Assembly: GCF_002245625.1 (NCBI RefSeq)
Contig: NZ_NOIG01000004.1
Span: 1-64,000, forward strand
DNA: 64,000 nucleotides
Source of the DNA: Acidovorax kalamii
GTDB lineage: Bacteria > Pseudomonadota > Gammaproteobacteria > Burkholderiales > Burkholderiaceae_C
Direction of reading: 5' to 3'
The notes below the pieces were generated by a model that saw only the letters and a program-made list of their open reading frames with translations, ran no database searches and was not told the DNA's origin. The position numbers and the translations under genes are program-made. Of the stretch, positions 43,303 to 54,328 are shown piece after piece. The first letter of the stretch is position 1. Each line of letters starts with the position of its first letter.

Positions 43303-44532
43303 ATGGCGATTCCGCCCTATCCGGACTTCCGCTCCGCAGCCTTTTTGCGCCAGCATCTGCGGGCCACCATGGCGTTCTACGACCCCGTGGCCACCGATCC
43401 GAGCGGCGGGCAGTTCCACTTCTTTCTGGACGACGGCACGGTTTACAACACGCACACCCGCCATCTCGTCAGCGCCACCCGTTTTGTGGTCACGCACGCC
43501 ATGCTCTACCGCACCACGGGGGAGGCGCGTTATCAGGCGGGCATGCGGCACGCGCTCACGTTCCTGCGCACCGCGTTTCTTGACCCTGCCACGGGCGGCT
43601 ACGCCTGGCTGATCGACTGGCAGGATGGCCGCACCACCGTGCAAGACGCCACGCGCCACTGCTACGGCATGGCCTTTGTGATGCTGGCGTATGCCCGCGC
43701 TTGCGAGGCCGGAGTGCCCGAGGCCCGCGATTGGCTGTCTGAGGCTTTTGAAACTGCCGAACAGCACTTCTGGCAACCTGCCGCAGGCCTGTATGCCGAC
43801 GAGGCAAGCCCCGAGTGGCAGGTGACCAGCTACCGAGGCCAGAACGCCAACATGCACGCCTGCGAGGCCATGATCTCCTCCTTCCGCGCTACGGGCGAGC
43901 GTCGTTACATCGAGTGTGCCGAACAACTCGCGCAAGGTATCTGCCAGCGGCAGGCCGCGCTGTCCACCCGCGCCCTTGCGCCCGCTGCCGAAGGTTGGGT
44001 GTGGGAGCACTTCCATGCCGACTGGTCCGTGGACTGGGACTACAACCGCCATGACCGCAGCAACATCTTCCGCCCCTGGGGCTACCAGATCGGCCACCAG
44101 ACCGAATGGGCCAAGCTGCTGCTGCAACTCGACGCCTTGCTGCCCGCCGAATGGCACCTGCCGTGTGCGCAGCGCCTGTTCGATACCGCTGTGGAGCGGG
44201 GTTGGGATGCCGAACACGGCGGCCTGTACTACGGCATGGCGCCCGACGGCAGCATCTGCGACGACGGCAAATACCACTGGGTGCAGGCCGAGAGCATGGC
44301 GGCTGCAGCGGTGCTTGCTGTTCGCACGGGCAACGAGCGCTACTGGCAGTGGTACGACCGCATCTGGGCCTACTGCTGGGCCCACTTTGTGGACCATGAA
44401 CATGGCGCATGGTTTCGCATCCTGCACCGCGACAACCGCAATACCACCCGCGAGAAGAGCAATGCGGGGAAGGTGGACTATCACAACATGGGGGCGTGTT
44501 ATGACGTGTTGGGGGCGCTGGGAGGGGTGTGA
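43303..44532 (+). CDS. AGE family epimerase/isomerase, probably a mannose isomerase
   Basis: 409 residues of the N-acylglucosamine 2-epimerase superfamily, an (alpha/alpha)6 barrel. Conserved His and aromatic residues are seen in HLVSATRFVVTHAMLYR, RGQNANMHACEAMISSF, GYQIGHQTEWAKLLL, KYHWVQAESMAAAAVL and VDYHNMGACYDVLGAL. Length and the GYQIGHQTEW motif fit the mannose isomerase/YihS branch better than GlcNAc epimerase. It would convert mannose to fructose in the cytoplasm. It sits between pgi and the Entner-Doudoroff genes and has a good AGGAGA ribosome-binding site. The substrate is inferred. Confidence 0.85.
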   Translation: MAIPPYPDFRSAAFLRQHLRATMAFYDPVATDPSGGQFHFFLDDGTVYNTHTRHLVSATRFVVTHAMLYRTTGEARYQAGMRHALTFLRTAFLDPATGGYAWLIDWQDGRTTVQDATRHCYGMAFVMLAYARACEAGVPEARDWLSEAFETAEQHFWQPAAGLYADEASPEWQVTSYRGQNANMHACEAMISSFRATGERRYIECAEQLAQGICQRQAALSTRALAPAAEGWVWEHFHADWSVDWDYNRHDRSNIFRPWGYQIGHQTEWAKLLLQLDALLPAEWHLPCAQRLFDTAVERGWDAEHGGLYYGMAPDGSICDDGKYHWVQAESMAAAAVLAVRTGNERYWQWYDRIWAYCWAHFVDHEHGAWFRILHRDNRNTTREKSNAGKVDYHNMGACYDVLGALGGV

Positions 44533-44577
44533 GTAAGAATGATGGCTATCGGCCAATTTCGGGCAAGGGAGTCACAA

Positions 44578-45009
44578 GTGTCACTCGAATGGAAACTCTC
44601 TACTGATGGGATCGACTGGGAAGAACTTTCTGCCCTTTATCGAGCCGCCCCTCTGGGTGAGAAGAGCCCGCTTCATCTGCAGAAGGTCTTCTCAAACAGC
44701 ATGTTCAAGTGTTTCGTCTACGAGAATGCGAAGCTCGTAGCTGTGGGGCGCGCGCTCGCAGATGGTGCAGATTGCTCGTACATCTGCGACATTGCGGTAT
44801 CGCCTGGTCATCAAGGTACAGGCCTCGGCAAACAGGTTGTCAGCAAGTTGATGGAAATGTCATGCGGACACAAGAAAATCATCTTGTATGCAGTTCCTGG
44901 CAAAGAGCCTTTCTATAGAAAGTTTGGCTTCTTGCGAATGAAGACTGCCATGGCCATTTTTGAGAATCAGAAGCAGCAAGTTGAGAAGGGCTACCTCAGT
45001 GAAGCCTAG
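44578..45009 (+). CDS. GNAT family N-acetyltransferase
   Basis: 143 residues from GTG 44578, which has AAGGGAG seven bases upstream; an ATG at 44539 is possible but poorly placed. GNAT fold: motif A is ICDIAVSPGHQGTGLGKQVV (acetyl-CoA pyrophosphate loop Q-G-T-G-L-G), followed by AVPGKEPFYRKFGFLRMKTA. It resembles YhbS/aralkylamine-type acetyltransferases. Its GC content is visibly lower than that of all neighbours and its codon use differs, suggesting recent transfer into the sugar cluster. Substrate unknown. Confidence 0.88.
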   Translation: MSLEWKLSTDGIDWEELSALYRAAPLGEKSPLHLQKVFSNSMFKCFVYENAKLVAVGRALADGADCSYICDIAVSPGHQGTGLGKQVVSKLMEMSCGHKKIILYAVPGKEPFYRKFGFLRMKTAMAIFENQKQQVEKGYLSEA

Positions 45010-45099
45010 TTCTTCTGTCGTGAGGGTCGGCGTAGGTGGTAGGTGCCAACCTTCAGGAAAGCCAAACGTCTGCAATGGTCCTTGAACCGCCCAGCGTCC

Positions 45100-46029
45100 T
45101 TAATACGTGAAGAGGTTCACTGGTAGTCCAGCAGTCTCCACCCGCACGCTGAACAGCGACCCTGCCGGCACCGCCGCCTCCTGCTCCTCCACCGGCCGCC
45201 CCGCCCGTGCCGACGTGATGAACAACGTCTGCAAATCCTCCCCTCCAAAACACACCATGGTCGGACACTGCACCGGCACGGTAATGCGCTGCAGCACCTC
45301 ACCCGCTGGCGAAAGCTGCAACACGCAAGCCCCTTCGTACATCGCCACCCAGTAGTTGCCTTCCACATCCACCGCCGCACCATCGGGCCGCCCACCGTAG
45401 GGCTGGCCTTCCACCTTGCGATCGAACTGCACCCAAGGGCGGCGGTTGGTGATTTCGCCCGTGGCCACATCGAAGTCGAACTGGTCGATGCGGTGCTCCG
45501 GCGTGTTCGACCAGTACAGCGTGCGGTTGTCGGGGCTGAAGGCCAGGCCGTTGGCGGTGAAGTTGTCGCCTGCCATGTGGCGCACGCGGTAGCCGGTGGC
45601 GCTGGTCGGGTCGGTCTGCAGGCACCACAGCGCGGCATTCGGTGCCGTTCGCGGCGTGATGACGGAGCCTGCCCAGAAGCGGCCTGTCGTGTCGCAGCGA
45701 CCATCGTTCAGGCGCAGCACAGCGGTGTCGTGCAGGTCAGCGGGCAGCAAGGCCAGGCAGGTGAGGGCGGTGGGGTCGGCGCTGTCCTTCGCGGTATCCA
45801 GAAGATAGAAACCGTTTCGTAACCCGATTACCAATCGCCCATCAGCCGCTGGCGCACAGCAGCCAGGCTCGCTGGGCATGCGCCATTGCCGGTGGCGGCC
45901 GCTTTCGGGATGCCATGCGTGTACTGCTTGACCCTGAATGTCACACCAATACAGGGATTTCTCCGTGGGGTGCCAGAAGGGGGATTCGCCCAGTTCGGAC
46001 GGCGGCAAGGGCAAGGTTTGCAGGGACAT
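45100..46029 (-). CDS. SMP-30/gluconolactonase family protein
   Basis: 309 residues, six-bladed propeller lactonase family. Metal ligands appear in ELGESPFWHP (Glu15), NDGRCDTTGRFWAG (Asn/Asp region), NFTANGLAFSPDN and GRPDGAAVDVEGNYW (Asp). Members hydrolyse sugar lactones, for example gluconolactone or L-arabonolactone. It is divergent from edd with a HexR-like site between them and no pgl gene is visible, so it may open 6-phosphogluconolactone or gluconolactone in this pathway. This is inference; SMP-30 lactonases usually prefer non-phosphorylated lactones. No signal peptide is seen. Confidence 0.9.
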   Translation of the reverse strand: MSLQTLPLPPSELGESPFWHPTEKSLYWCDIQGQAVHAWHPESGRHRQWRMPSEPGCCAPAADGRLVIGLRNGFYLLDTAKDSADPTALTCLALLPADLHDTAVLRLNDGRCDTTGRFWAGSVITPRTAPNAALWCLQTDPTSATGYRVRHMAGDNFTANGLAFSPDNRTLYWSNTPEHRIDQFDFDVATGEITNRRPWVQFDRKVEGQPYGGRPDGAAVDVEGNYWVAMYEGACVLQLSPAGEVLQRITVPVQCPTMVCFGGEDLQTLFITSARAGRPVEEQEAAVPAGSLFSVRVETAGLPVNLFTY

Positions 46030-46044
46030 GGGTTGAATCGTGGT

Positions 46045-46059
46045 GGTTATCGAGTTACA
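46045..46059. promoter_or_regulatory. Putative HexR operator between lactonase gene and edd
   Basis: GGTTATCGAGTTACA; the right arm GTTACA is exact and the left arm degenerate. It is 15 bp before the lactonase start and 69 bp before edd. Confidence 0.6.
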
Positions 46060-46128
46060 TTCTAGGGCCTCAGATACTGAGCCCCGGCGCCATGCACGGG
46101 GCCTTGCCACCCACCGATGGAGACCTCC

Positions 46129-47898
46129 ATGCACCCAGTTGTAGCGCGCGTGACCGAGCGCATTGTCCAGCGCAGCGCAGACACGCGCGGCGCCTACCTT
46201 GCTGGCATTGACGCCATGATCGCCCGCAAGCCCGCCCAAGACCGCATGGGCTGCGCCAACCTGGCCCACGCCTATGCGGCGCTGCCGGGCTCTGACAAGT
46301 TCAAGGTCACGGTCGAGAAGGCCCCCAACATCGGCATCGTCACGGCCTACAACGACATGCTCTCGGCCCACCAGCCGTACCAGGGCTACCCTGCCATCCT
46401 GCGCGATGAAGCCGCCAAGCAGGGAGCCACAGTGCAGGTGGCCGGTGGCGTGCCTGCGATGTGCGACGGCGTGACGCAGGGCACGCCCGGCATGGAGCTG
46501 TCGCTGTTCTCCCGCGACGCCATTGCCATGGCCACGGCGGTAGCGCTGTCCCACGACGTGTTCGATGGCGCGCTGTTGCTGGGCGTGTGCGACAAGATCG
46601 TGCCGGGCCTGCTGATTGGCGCGCTGCACTACGGGCATCTGCCCTGCGTGTTTGTGCCCGCAGGCCCCATGGGCACGGGCTTGTCGAACAAGGACAAGGC
46701 CAAGGTGCGCGAGCAGTACGCGCAGGGGCTGGTGGGCCGCGACGAACTGCTCCAGGCCGAGTCGGCCGCGTACCACAGTCCCGGCACCTGCACGTTTTAT
46801 GGCACCGCCAACAGCAACCAGATGCTGCTCGAAGCCATGGGTCTGCATGTGCCCGGCGCGGCGTTCGAGTCGCCCGGTACCGAAGCACGCGAGGCCTTCA
46901 CGCGCCAGGCGCTGCGCACGGTGCTCGACATCGGCAAGCGCGGCAAGCGCTTCACGCCCATCGGCAAGCTGGTGGACGAGCGCTGCATCGTCAACGCCAT
47001 GGTGGCCCTGCTGGCCACAGGCGGCTCGACCAACCACCTGATCCACTGGGTGGCGATTGCGCGCAGCGCGGGCATTCTGATCGACTGGACGGACTTTGAC
47101 GAACTCTCGTCTGTGGTGCCGCTGCTGGCCCGCGTGTACCCCAATGGCGATGCCGACGTGAACCAGTTCCAGGCAGCAGGTGGCCCGCCCTGGATCCTGC
47201 GCGAGTTGCTCGCTGGCGGCTTCATGCACCCCGATGTGTTGAGCGTGAACGCGGGTGGCATTGCCGATGGCGGGCAGGGCGCACCGGCCCAGTCGGGCGA
47301 CGAAAGCGTGCTGCGCCCTGTGTCCAAGCCCTTCTCGCCCACGGGCGGCCTGCGCCTGTTGCAGGGGCGACTGGGCCGTGCGGTGATCAAGGTCTCGGCC
47401 GTGCCGGAAGACCGCCACATCGTCGAAGCACCCGCCCGCGTGTTCGATTCGCAGGAAGCCTTGCTCGCCGCCTTCAGCGCGGGCGATGTGAATCATGACA
47501 TGGTGGCTGTGGTGCGCTTCCAGGGCCCGCAGGCCAATGGCATGCCCGAGTTGCACAAGCTCACGCCCCCGCTGGCGGTGCTGCAGAACCAGGGCTTCAA
47601 AGTGGCGCTGGTGACCGATGGGCGCATGAGCGGCGCATCGGGCAAGGTGCCCGCCGCCATCCACGTCACGCCCGAGGCGCTGGCCGGTGGCCCGCTGGCC
47701 AAGGTGCGCGATGGCGATATCGTGCGGGTCGATGCCGTGGCGGGTACGCTGGATGTGCTGGTCGATGACGCCACCTGGGCCGCACGCACACCCTCGCCCT
47801 ACAACGCACCTGCGCAAACCGGCTTTGGCCGCGAACTCTTCACCAACTTTCGCCGCCACGCCGGCGGTGCCGAACAAGGAGCCTGCACATGGCTGTAA
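46129..47898 (+). CDS. edd: Phosphogluconate dehydratase
   Basis: 589 residues of the IlvD/Edd family. Residues for the iron-sulfur cluster and catalysis are seen in [69 protein letters not shown] and [19 protein letters not shown]. It dehydrates 6-phosphogluconate to KDPG. ATG 46129 has GGAG six bases upstream; an ATG four codons earlier is also possible. The stop lies inside the first codons of eda (10-bp overlap). Confidence 0.96.
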   Translation: MHPVVARVTERIVQRSADTRGAYLAGIDAMIARKPAQDRMGCANLAHAYAALPGSDKFKVTVEKAPNIGIVTAYNDMLSAHQPYQGYPAILRDEAAKQGATVQVAGGVPAMCDGVTQGTPGMELSLFSRDAIAMATAVALSHDVFDGALLLGVCDKIVPGLLIGALHYGHLPCVFVPAGPMGTGLSNKDKAKVREQYAQGLVGRDELLQAESAAYHSPGTCTFYGTANSNQMLLEAMGLHVPGAAFESPGTEAREAFTRQALRTVLDIGKRGKRFTPIGKLVDERCIVNAMVALLATGGSTNHLIHWVAIARSAGILIDWTDFDELSSVVPLLARVYPNGDADVNQFQAAGGPPWILRELLAGGFMHPDVLSVNAGGIADGGQGAPAQSGDESVLRPVSKPFSPTGGLRLLQGRLGRAVIKVSAVPEDRHIVEAPARVFDSQEALLAAFSAGDVNHDMVAVVRFQGPQANGMPELHKLTPPLAVLQNQGFKVALVTDGRMSGASGKVPAAIHVTPEALAGGPLAKVRDGDIVRVDAVAGTLDVLVDDATWAARTPSPYNAPAQTGFGRELFTNFRRHAGGAEQGACTWL

Positions 47899-48545
47899 CC
47901 CCTGCTTCCACCCCCATGAATCCTCTCGACATCGCCAGCCATGGCCCCGTCATCCCCGTCATCGTGATCGACCGCGTGGAAGACGCACTGCCCCTGGCCG
48001 AGGCCCTGCTGGCCGGTGGCGTGAAGGTGCTGGAAGTGACACTGCGCACCGCTGCGGGCCTGCCCGCCATCGAAACCATCGCCCGCCATCTGCCCGAGGC
48101 CGTGGTGGGCGTGGGCACAGTGCTCAACGCCGATGACGCCCGCCGCGCGAGCGAAGCCGGTGCACGGTTTGCCGTGAGCCCCGGCTACACGTCGGCAGTG
48201 GGCAGTGCCTGCAAGGGCCTGAACCTTCCGCTGCTGCCCGGTGTGGCCACGTCGAGCGAGATCATGGCGGCGCTGGCCGACGGATTCTCGTTCCTCAAGC
48301 TGTTCCCGGCCGAGGCCGTGGGCGGCATTCCGCTGCTCAAGTCCTGGGCCAGCCCGTTTGGCCAGGTGAGCTTTTGCCCCACGGGCGGCATCACCAACGC
48401 CACCGCCCCCAACTACCTGGCGCTGCCCAATGTGCGCTGCGTGGGCGGCTCGTGGCTCACGCCCACCGATGCGGTGCGCGCGGGCGACTGGACGCGCATC
48501 ACCGAGCTGGCACGCGCCACGCAGGCGCTGCGCAACGCGGGGTGA
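47889..48545 (+). CDS. eda: 2-dehydro-3-deoxy-phosphogluconate (KDPG) aldolase
   Basis: 218 residues. The TIM-barrel class I aldolase has Glu in [11 protein letters not shown] and the Schiff-base Lys in [12 protein letters not shown], followed by [18 protein letters not shown]. It splits KDPG to pyruvate and glyceraldehyde 3-phosphate. Overlap with edd ensures coupled translation. KDPG, its substrate, is also the ligand of HexR, so this enzyme closes the regulatory loop. Confidence 0.96.
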   Translation: MAVTPASTPMNPLDIASHGPVIPVIVIDRVEDALPLAEALLAGGVKVLEVTLRTAAGLPAIETIARHLPEAVVGVGTVLNADDARRASEAGARFAVSPGYTSAVGSACKGLNLPLLPGVATSSEIMAALADGFSFLKLFPAEAVGGIPLLKSWASPFGQVSFCPTGGITNATAPNYLALPNVRCVGGSWLTPTDAVRAGDWTRITELARATQALRNAG

Positions 48546-48559
48546 AGTCATTTGGCGTA

Positions 48560-48640
48560 GAAAAATTTAGCAAAAAATGGCCGTTTCCGCCTGATGGGCA
48601 TGTCTTTGTAGCTATAAAAAATATAGTAGACGGCCGCCAA
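48560..48640 (+). repeat. AT-armed interspersed repeat, copy 7
   Basis: AAAAATGGCCGTTTCCGCCT, spacer, then GTAGCTATAAAAAATATAGT. The best copy for defining the element together with those at 23718 and 61886 (shared GGCCGTTTCCGC). It follows eda. Confidence 0.7.
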
Positions 48641-48781
48641 TGCGCTGCGTGCCATCCACACCGCACGACGGCGCCCAGCAATTTCCTTCGGGCGCTGACG
48701 CAGAGCCCCCCTATCATGGCGCGGGGGCCAAGGTCCCCCACATCGCTGGTTTGTTTTTTCAACCAAGAGAGGGAGTGCACT

Positions 48782-49081
48782 ATGGATTTTGTTTCTGCTG
48801 TCAAAAGCTGCTTCGCGCAGTACGCGGGCTTTTCGGGCCGCGCACCACGCTCGGAGTTCTGGTGGTTTGCCCTGTTCCAGGTGGTGGTGCTGGTGGTGAC
48901 CGGCTTTGTGAGCGAGGTGCTGTACGGCATTGTGGCGCTGGCCTTATTGTTGCCCGCCCTGGCTGTGGGGGCGCGCCGCTTGCATGACATTGGCCGGTCG
49001 GGCTGGTGGCAGCTGCTGTCACTCACCGGTATCGGTTCGCTGGTGCTGATCTACTGGTGGGTGCAGCCCAGCGGGGAGTAA
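48782..49081 (+). CDS. DUF805 family inner-membrane protein
   Basis: 99 residues. The family opening FVSAVKSCFAQYAGFSGRAP and the conserved GARRLHDIGRSGWWQLL are clear. Three hydrophobic helices at about 28-45, 47-62 and 75-93. It is a small inner-membrane protein of unknown function. It is an isolated gene converging on groEL across a bidirectional terminator. Confidence 0.9.
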   Translation: MDFVSAVKSCFAQYAGFSGRAPRSEFWWFALFQVVVLVVTGFVSEVLYGIVALALLLPALAVGARRLHDIGRSGWWQLLSLTGIGSLVLIYWWVQPSGE

Positions 49082-49116
49082 AGCCACCGCTGCAAGCGGC
49101 CCCAACAAGGCCGCCA

Positions 49117-49153
49117 TAAAAAAGCCCGCAGACCGTAAGGCCTGCGGGCTTTT
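49117..49153. terminator. Bidirectional terminator between DUF805 gene and groEL
   Basis: AAAAAAGCCCGCAG / CCTGCGGGCTTTT stem with A- and T-runs on both sides. Confidence 0.9.
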
Positions 49154-49204
49154 GTGTTGTGGACTGCGCAGCGAGCACCGGGCTGCTGCGCAGGGGCCGG
49201 GCAA

Positions 49205-50899
<1,695 letters not shown>

Positions 50900-50946
50900 T
50901 CAAGCGTCAGCAGCTATGAAAAGATGAGTAACGCAGGGATGAGAAA

Positions 50947-51237
50947 TTACTTCTCGACCACAGCAAACAAATCGTCTTCCTTCATGACCAGCAGCTCGTC
51001 GCCGTTGACCTTGACGGTCTGGCCCGAGTACTTGCCGAACAGAACGCGGTCACCGACCTTCACGTTCAGGGCGAGCACTTCGCCCTTGTCGTTCTTCTTG
51101 CCGGGACCTACGGCCAGCACTTCACCTTGATCGGGCTTTTCAGCGGCGTTGTCAGGGATCACGATGCCGGAGGCGGTCGTGGTTTCGCTTTCGATACGCT
51201 TGACGATCACGCGATCGTGCAGAGGGCGAAGGTTCAT
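50947..51237 (-). CDS. groS: 10-kDa co-chaperonin GroES
   Basis: 96 residues. [20 protein letters not shown] at the start and the mobile loop [20 protein letters not shown] are typical, with [20 protein letters not shown] later. It caps the GroEL ring. It is the first gene of the heat-shock operon, and a perfect CIRCE operator is 90-116 bp upstream of its ATG, implying HrcA repression. Confidence 0.98.
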   Translation of the reverse strand: MNLRPLHDRVIVKRIESETTTASGIVIPDNAAEKPDQGEVLAVGPGKKNDKGEVLALNVKVGDRVLFGKYSGQTVKVNGDELLVMKEDDLFAVVEK

Positions 51238-51326
51238 TGCAATGCTCCTGTTTTCAGTAAAAAAGCTGACGTACTCAGCGCCTGGATGCCCAGGCGCTCC
51301 CAAACTTCCGGCATGCGAGTGCGGTG

Positions 51327-51353
51327 TTAGCACTCGTCTGCGGTGAGTGCTAA
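51327..51353 (-). promoter_or_regulatory. CIRCE operator (HrcA site) of groESL
   Basis: TTAGCACTC, nine bases, GAGTGCTAA: an exact match to the CIRCE consensus, upstream of groES. Confidence 0.97.
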
Positions 51354-51537
51354 TGATACGGGCATTTGTGGCCGTTTCAAGACACCCCCTCAGAACATGG
51401 GGGAGAAGTGCTGTAGCGCAGCAGCGCCGCCTCAGAACCACGCCCAAATGCGCCGCAGCAATGCGGGTGCTGGCCGGGCAGGGCGGAATACATAGCGCGA
51501 TGGTTTGTGCATGGCCTTCTTGGTGGCAGTTTTACGA

Positions 51538-51557
51538 TACTGTATAAAAAATCAGTA
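51538..51557. promoter_or_regulatory. Putative LexA (SOS) box upstream of DNA polymerase II gene
   Basis: TACTGTATAAAAAATCAGTA has perfect TACTG/CAGTA arms with an AT-rich core, close to the LexA consensus (CTGT-N8-ACAG) with one arm base changed. It is 83 bp upstream of the polymerase start. Confidence 0.7.
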
Positions 51558-51639
51558 TCATGCACAAGAGCCACCGCACCTCTCCACCATCTCGCCCTAG
51601 GCATCAGAATTGCCGCGCCAGCGTCCCCTGCTCCACCTG

Positions 51640-54036
51640 ATGTCCTCAGCCCTCGCAACCACCGAACTCCGGGGCTTCCTTCTCACCCGCAACTGGCGGG
51701 ACCTCCCAGACGGCACCGAGATCGAGTATTGGCTGGCCACCGACGAGGGGCCGAAGAAGGTGCTGATAACCCGACAGACGTCGGTCGCCTTTCTGCCTGA
51801 CTGCCATCGGGCCGCAGCGCAAGCTCCGCTGGCAAGCGCGCAGGGCTTGGAGGTAAGGGAGCTCGATCTGAAGACGTTCGACCAGAAGCCCGTCCTCGGT
51901 GTCTATGCTCGCAGGTTCCGCGATCTGGGCAAGCTGGCGCGCGCACTCCAGCCACTGGGAATACCGCTCTACGAAGCGGATGTCCGCCCGCACGATCGCT
52001 ACCTGATGGAGCGGTTCATCACGGCCGGTGTTCTGGTCGAGGGAGGCCAGCGCGAAGGTTCGACCATCCTCGACGGCAGGTTGAAGCCCGCGTCTGGTTG
52101 GCGCCCGGTGTTGAAGGTGGTGTCGCTGGACATCGAGACGAGCGCAACGGAGGATCTGTACTCCATCGCACTGGATGGTGCGGGTGACCGGGTGGTGTTC
52201 ATGCTGGGGGAAGCACCAGAGTCTGTGCCGGCGCCAGCTGTGTCGCCGATGGACTTCAGGCTTGTGTACTGCTCAACTCGCAGGGCGATGATCGAGCAGC
52301 TCAATGCCTGGTTTGCGGACCATGACCCGGATGTCATCGTCGGCTGGAGCGTGATCCAGTTCGACCTGCGGGTGCTGCAAAAGACCGCCGACGCGAACTC
52401 CGTGCAGCTGTTGCTCGGACGCGAGCGCCGCCCCATCGTGTGGCGTACGCACCCCGGCCGTCAGGGCTACCTGTTCGCGCCCATGCCCGGGCGTGTGGTT
52501 GTCGATGGCATCGAAGCACTGCGGGCGGGCATGTGGAGCTTCCCGTCTTTCAGCCTCGAAGCGGTCTCGCAGGCATTGCTGGGCGAGGGCAAGGAGATCG
52601 GCGATGCCTACGACAAGATGGCGGAGATCGAGCGGCGCTACCAGGAAGACAAGCCCGCGCTGGCCAGCTACAACATCCGCGACTGCGCGCTCGTCCTGCG
52701 AATCTTCGAAAAACTGGAACTGCTGCCGTTCGTACTGGAGCGAGCCCAGACGACAGGCTTGCAGATAGATCACTTCGGCGGCTCCATCGCCGCATTCAGC
52801 CACCACTACCTGCCGCGCATGCACCGCCTGGGCTACGTGGCTCCCAACGTGGGTGACATCGCAGCCAAGGCCTTTCCCGGCGGCTATGTGATGGACTCCA
52901 CCCCGGGCTTCTACGACTCCGTCGTGGTCCTGGACTACAAAAGCCTGTACCCCTCCATCATCCGGACCTTTCTGGTGGACCCCGTGGGTCTGGCCGAGGG
53001 AGAGAGCGCCGACATCCAGAGCGGGTTGGTGCAGGGGCCGCAAGGCACGCTGTTTTCGCGCGACAAACACTGTCTGCCGGACATCGTGACCACACTCTCG
53101 AATGCCCGGGACGAGGCCAAGCGGAACCGGAACCAGCCGCTGTCGCAGGCCCTGAAGCTGCTCATGAATTCCTTCGCCGGGGTGCTCGGCGCGTCCGAGT
53201 GCCGCTTCTTCAATCCGAAGCTGGTGTCCGCCGTGACCCTGCGCGGCCACGAGGTGATGAAGCTCACCCGGACGTTCGTTGAGCTGCGTGGATACCAGGT
53301 CATCTACGGAGACACCGACTCCATCTTCATCTGGCTCAAACGCACCTATCCCAATGCGGAGGCGCACGCCATTGCGGCCCATCTGGTGCAGGAAGTCAAC
53401 GCCTGGTGGACCCGCAAGCTGCGAGAAGAGCAGCAGCTGGAGAACTTCCTCGAAATCGAGTTCGATACCCACTACGCCAAGTTCTTCATGCCCACCATCC
53501 GGGGATCGGACGTCGGCAGCAAGAAGCGCTACGCCGGCCTGAGCGTCGATGAAGAAGGTCGGGAGGAGATGGTTTATCGCGGGCTGGAGATGGCCCGCAG
53601 CGACTGGACCCCGTTGGCGCGCCAGTTCCAGGAAGGCTTGTTATCACGCATCTTCCACGGTGAGCCCTACCGGGAGTTCGTGACCGACTATGCGCGGTCA
53701 ATGCTGGATGGTCAGATGGATGCGCTGCTCGTCTACCGAAAACGCCTGCGCCACCGACTCGATGCCTATGAGGTCAACGTGCCTCCCCAGGTGCGCGCGG
53801 CGCGCATTGCTGACGCGCACAACGCGAAGCTGAACCGTCCGCAGCAGTACCAGCGTGGAGGCTGGATCGAGTACGTGATGACGCAGAGCGGCCCCGAGCC
53901 TCTGGAGGCCCGGTACTCGCGCATTGACTATGAGCACTACCTCGTCAAACAACTCCAGCCCATCGCCGATGCGATTCTTCAGCCGTTGGGCGACAGCTTT
54001 GTGGCATTGACGAGTGCGCAGAAGGTGCTGTTCTAG
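51640..54036 (+). CDS. polB: DNA polymerase II (family B)
   Basis: 798 residues, close to E. coli Pol II (783). The 3'-5' exonuclease has Exo I in VVSLDIETSATEDLY, Exo II in DPDVIVGWSVIQFDLRVL and Exo III around YNIRDCALVL. Polymerase motifs are DYKSLYPSIIRTFLVDP (motif A), LKLLMNSFAGVLGASECRFF (motif B) and YGDTDSIFIWL (motif C with both catalytic Asp). The enzyme restarts or bypasses at damaged DNA. The LexA-like box upstream supports SOS control. No ribosome-binding site stands out; a TTG ten codons earlier is an alternative start. Confidence 0.94.
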   Translation: MSSALATTELRGFLLTRNWRDLPDGTEIEYWLATDEGPKKVLITRQTSVAFLPDCHRAAAQAPLASAQGLEVRELDLKTFDQKPVLGVYARRFRDLGKLARALQPLGIPLYEADVRPHDRYLMERFITAGVLVEGGQREGSTILDGRLKPASGWRPVLKVVSLDIETSATEDLYSIALDGAGDRVVFMLGEAPESVPAPAVSPMDFRLVYCSTRRAMIEQLNAWFADHDPDVIVGWSVIQFDLRVLQKTADANSVQLLLGRERRPIVWRTHPGRQGYLFAPMPGRVVVDGIEALRAGMWSFPSFSLEAVSQALLGEGKEIGDAYDKMAEIERRYQEDKPALASYNIRDCALVLRIFEKLELLPFVLERAQTTGLQIDHFGGSIAAFSHHYLPRMHRLGYVAPNVGDIAAKAFPGGYVMDSTPGFYDSVVVLDYKSLYPSIIRTFLVDPVGLAEGESADIQSGLVQGPQGTLFSRDKHCLPDIVTTLSNARDEAKRNRNQPLSQALKLLMNSFAGVLGASECRFFNPKLVSAVTLRGHEVMKLTRTFVELRGYQVIYGDTDSIFIWLKRTYPNAEAHAIAAHLVQEVNAWWTRKLREEQQLENFLEIEFDTHYAKFFMPTIRGSDVGSKKRYAGLSVDEEGREEMVYRGLEMARSDWTPLARQFQEGLLSRIFHGEPYREFVTDYARSMLDGQMDALLVYRKRLRHRLDAYEVNVPPQVRAARIADAHNAKLNRPQQYQRGGWIEYVMTQSGPEPLEARYSRIDYEHYLVKQLQPIADAILQPLGDSFVALTSAQKVLF

Positions 54037-54328
54037 GGAGCACCAGTGGTTGACCTGGTGCGACACCCTGATGCGGAGTGGTTGACGAGGGCAAGCACAC
54101 AAAGTCATTTCTGCGTCCGATAGCAAGCTTCGCACTCACGAAACTGTAGTGGCGCAAAAACCGCACCGACGAATGTAGAGTGGCGCGGGCCTCTAAACAC
54201 CAATGGCGCAGTTTGGAGGAAGCTAAAAAATCAATGACTTACGTCTGCTGGGTCTCTCAGGTTGACTGGCGTTTTGCAGCTAAGGCGTGCAGAACACCTT
54301 CGCCCGGGGGGCAGGGGCGGCGCGGCCA
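54037..54328. other. Intergenic region with no recognisable feature
   Basis: 292 bp of lower GC between the convergent ends of polB and the next gene. I see no frame, terminator hairpin or repeat that I can support. The base composition differs from both neighbours, so it may be a relic of lost sequence. Confidence 0.4.

Noticed and set aside
51610-51639. TTG start ten codons upstream in polB
   Set aside because: No ribosome-binding site and no family support for the extension; ATG 51640 kept, with low certainty.
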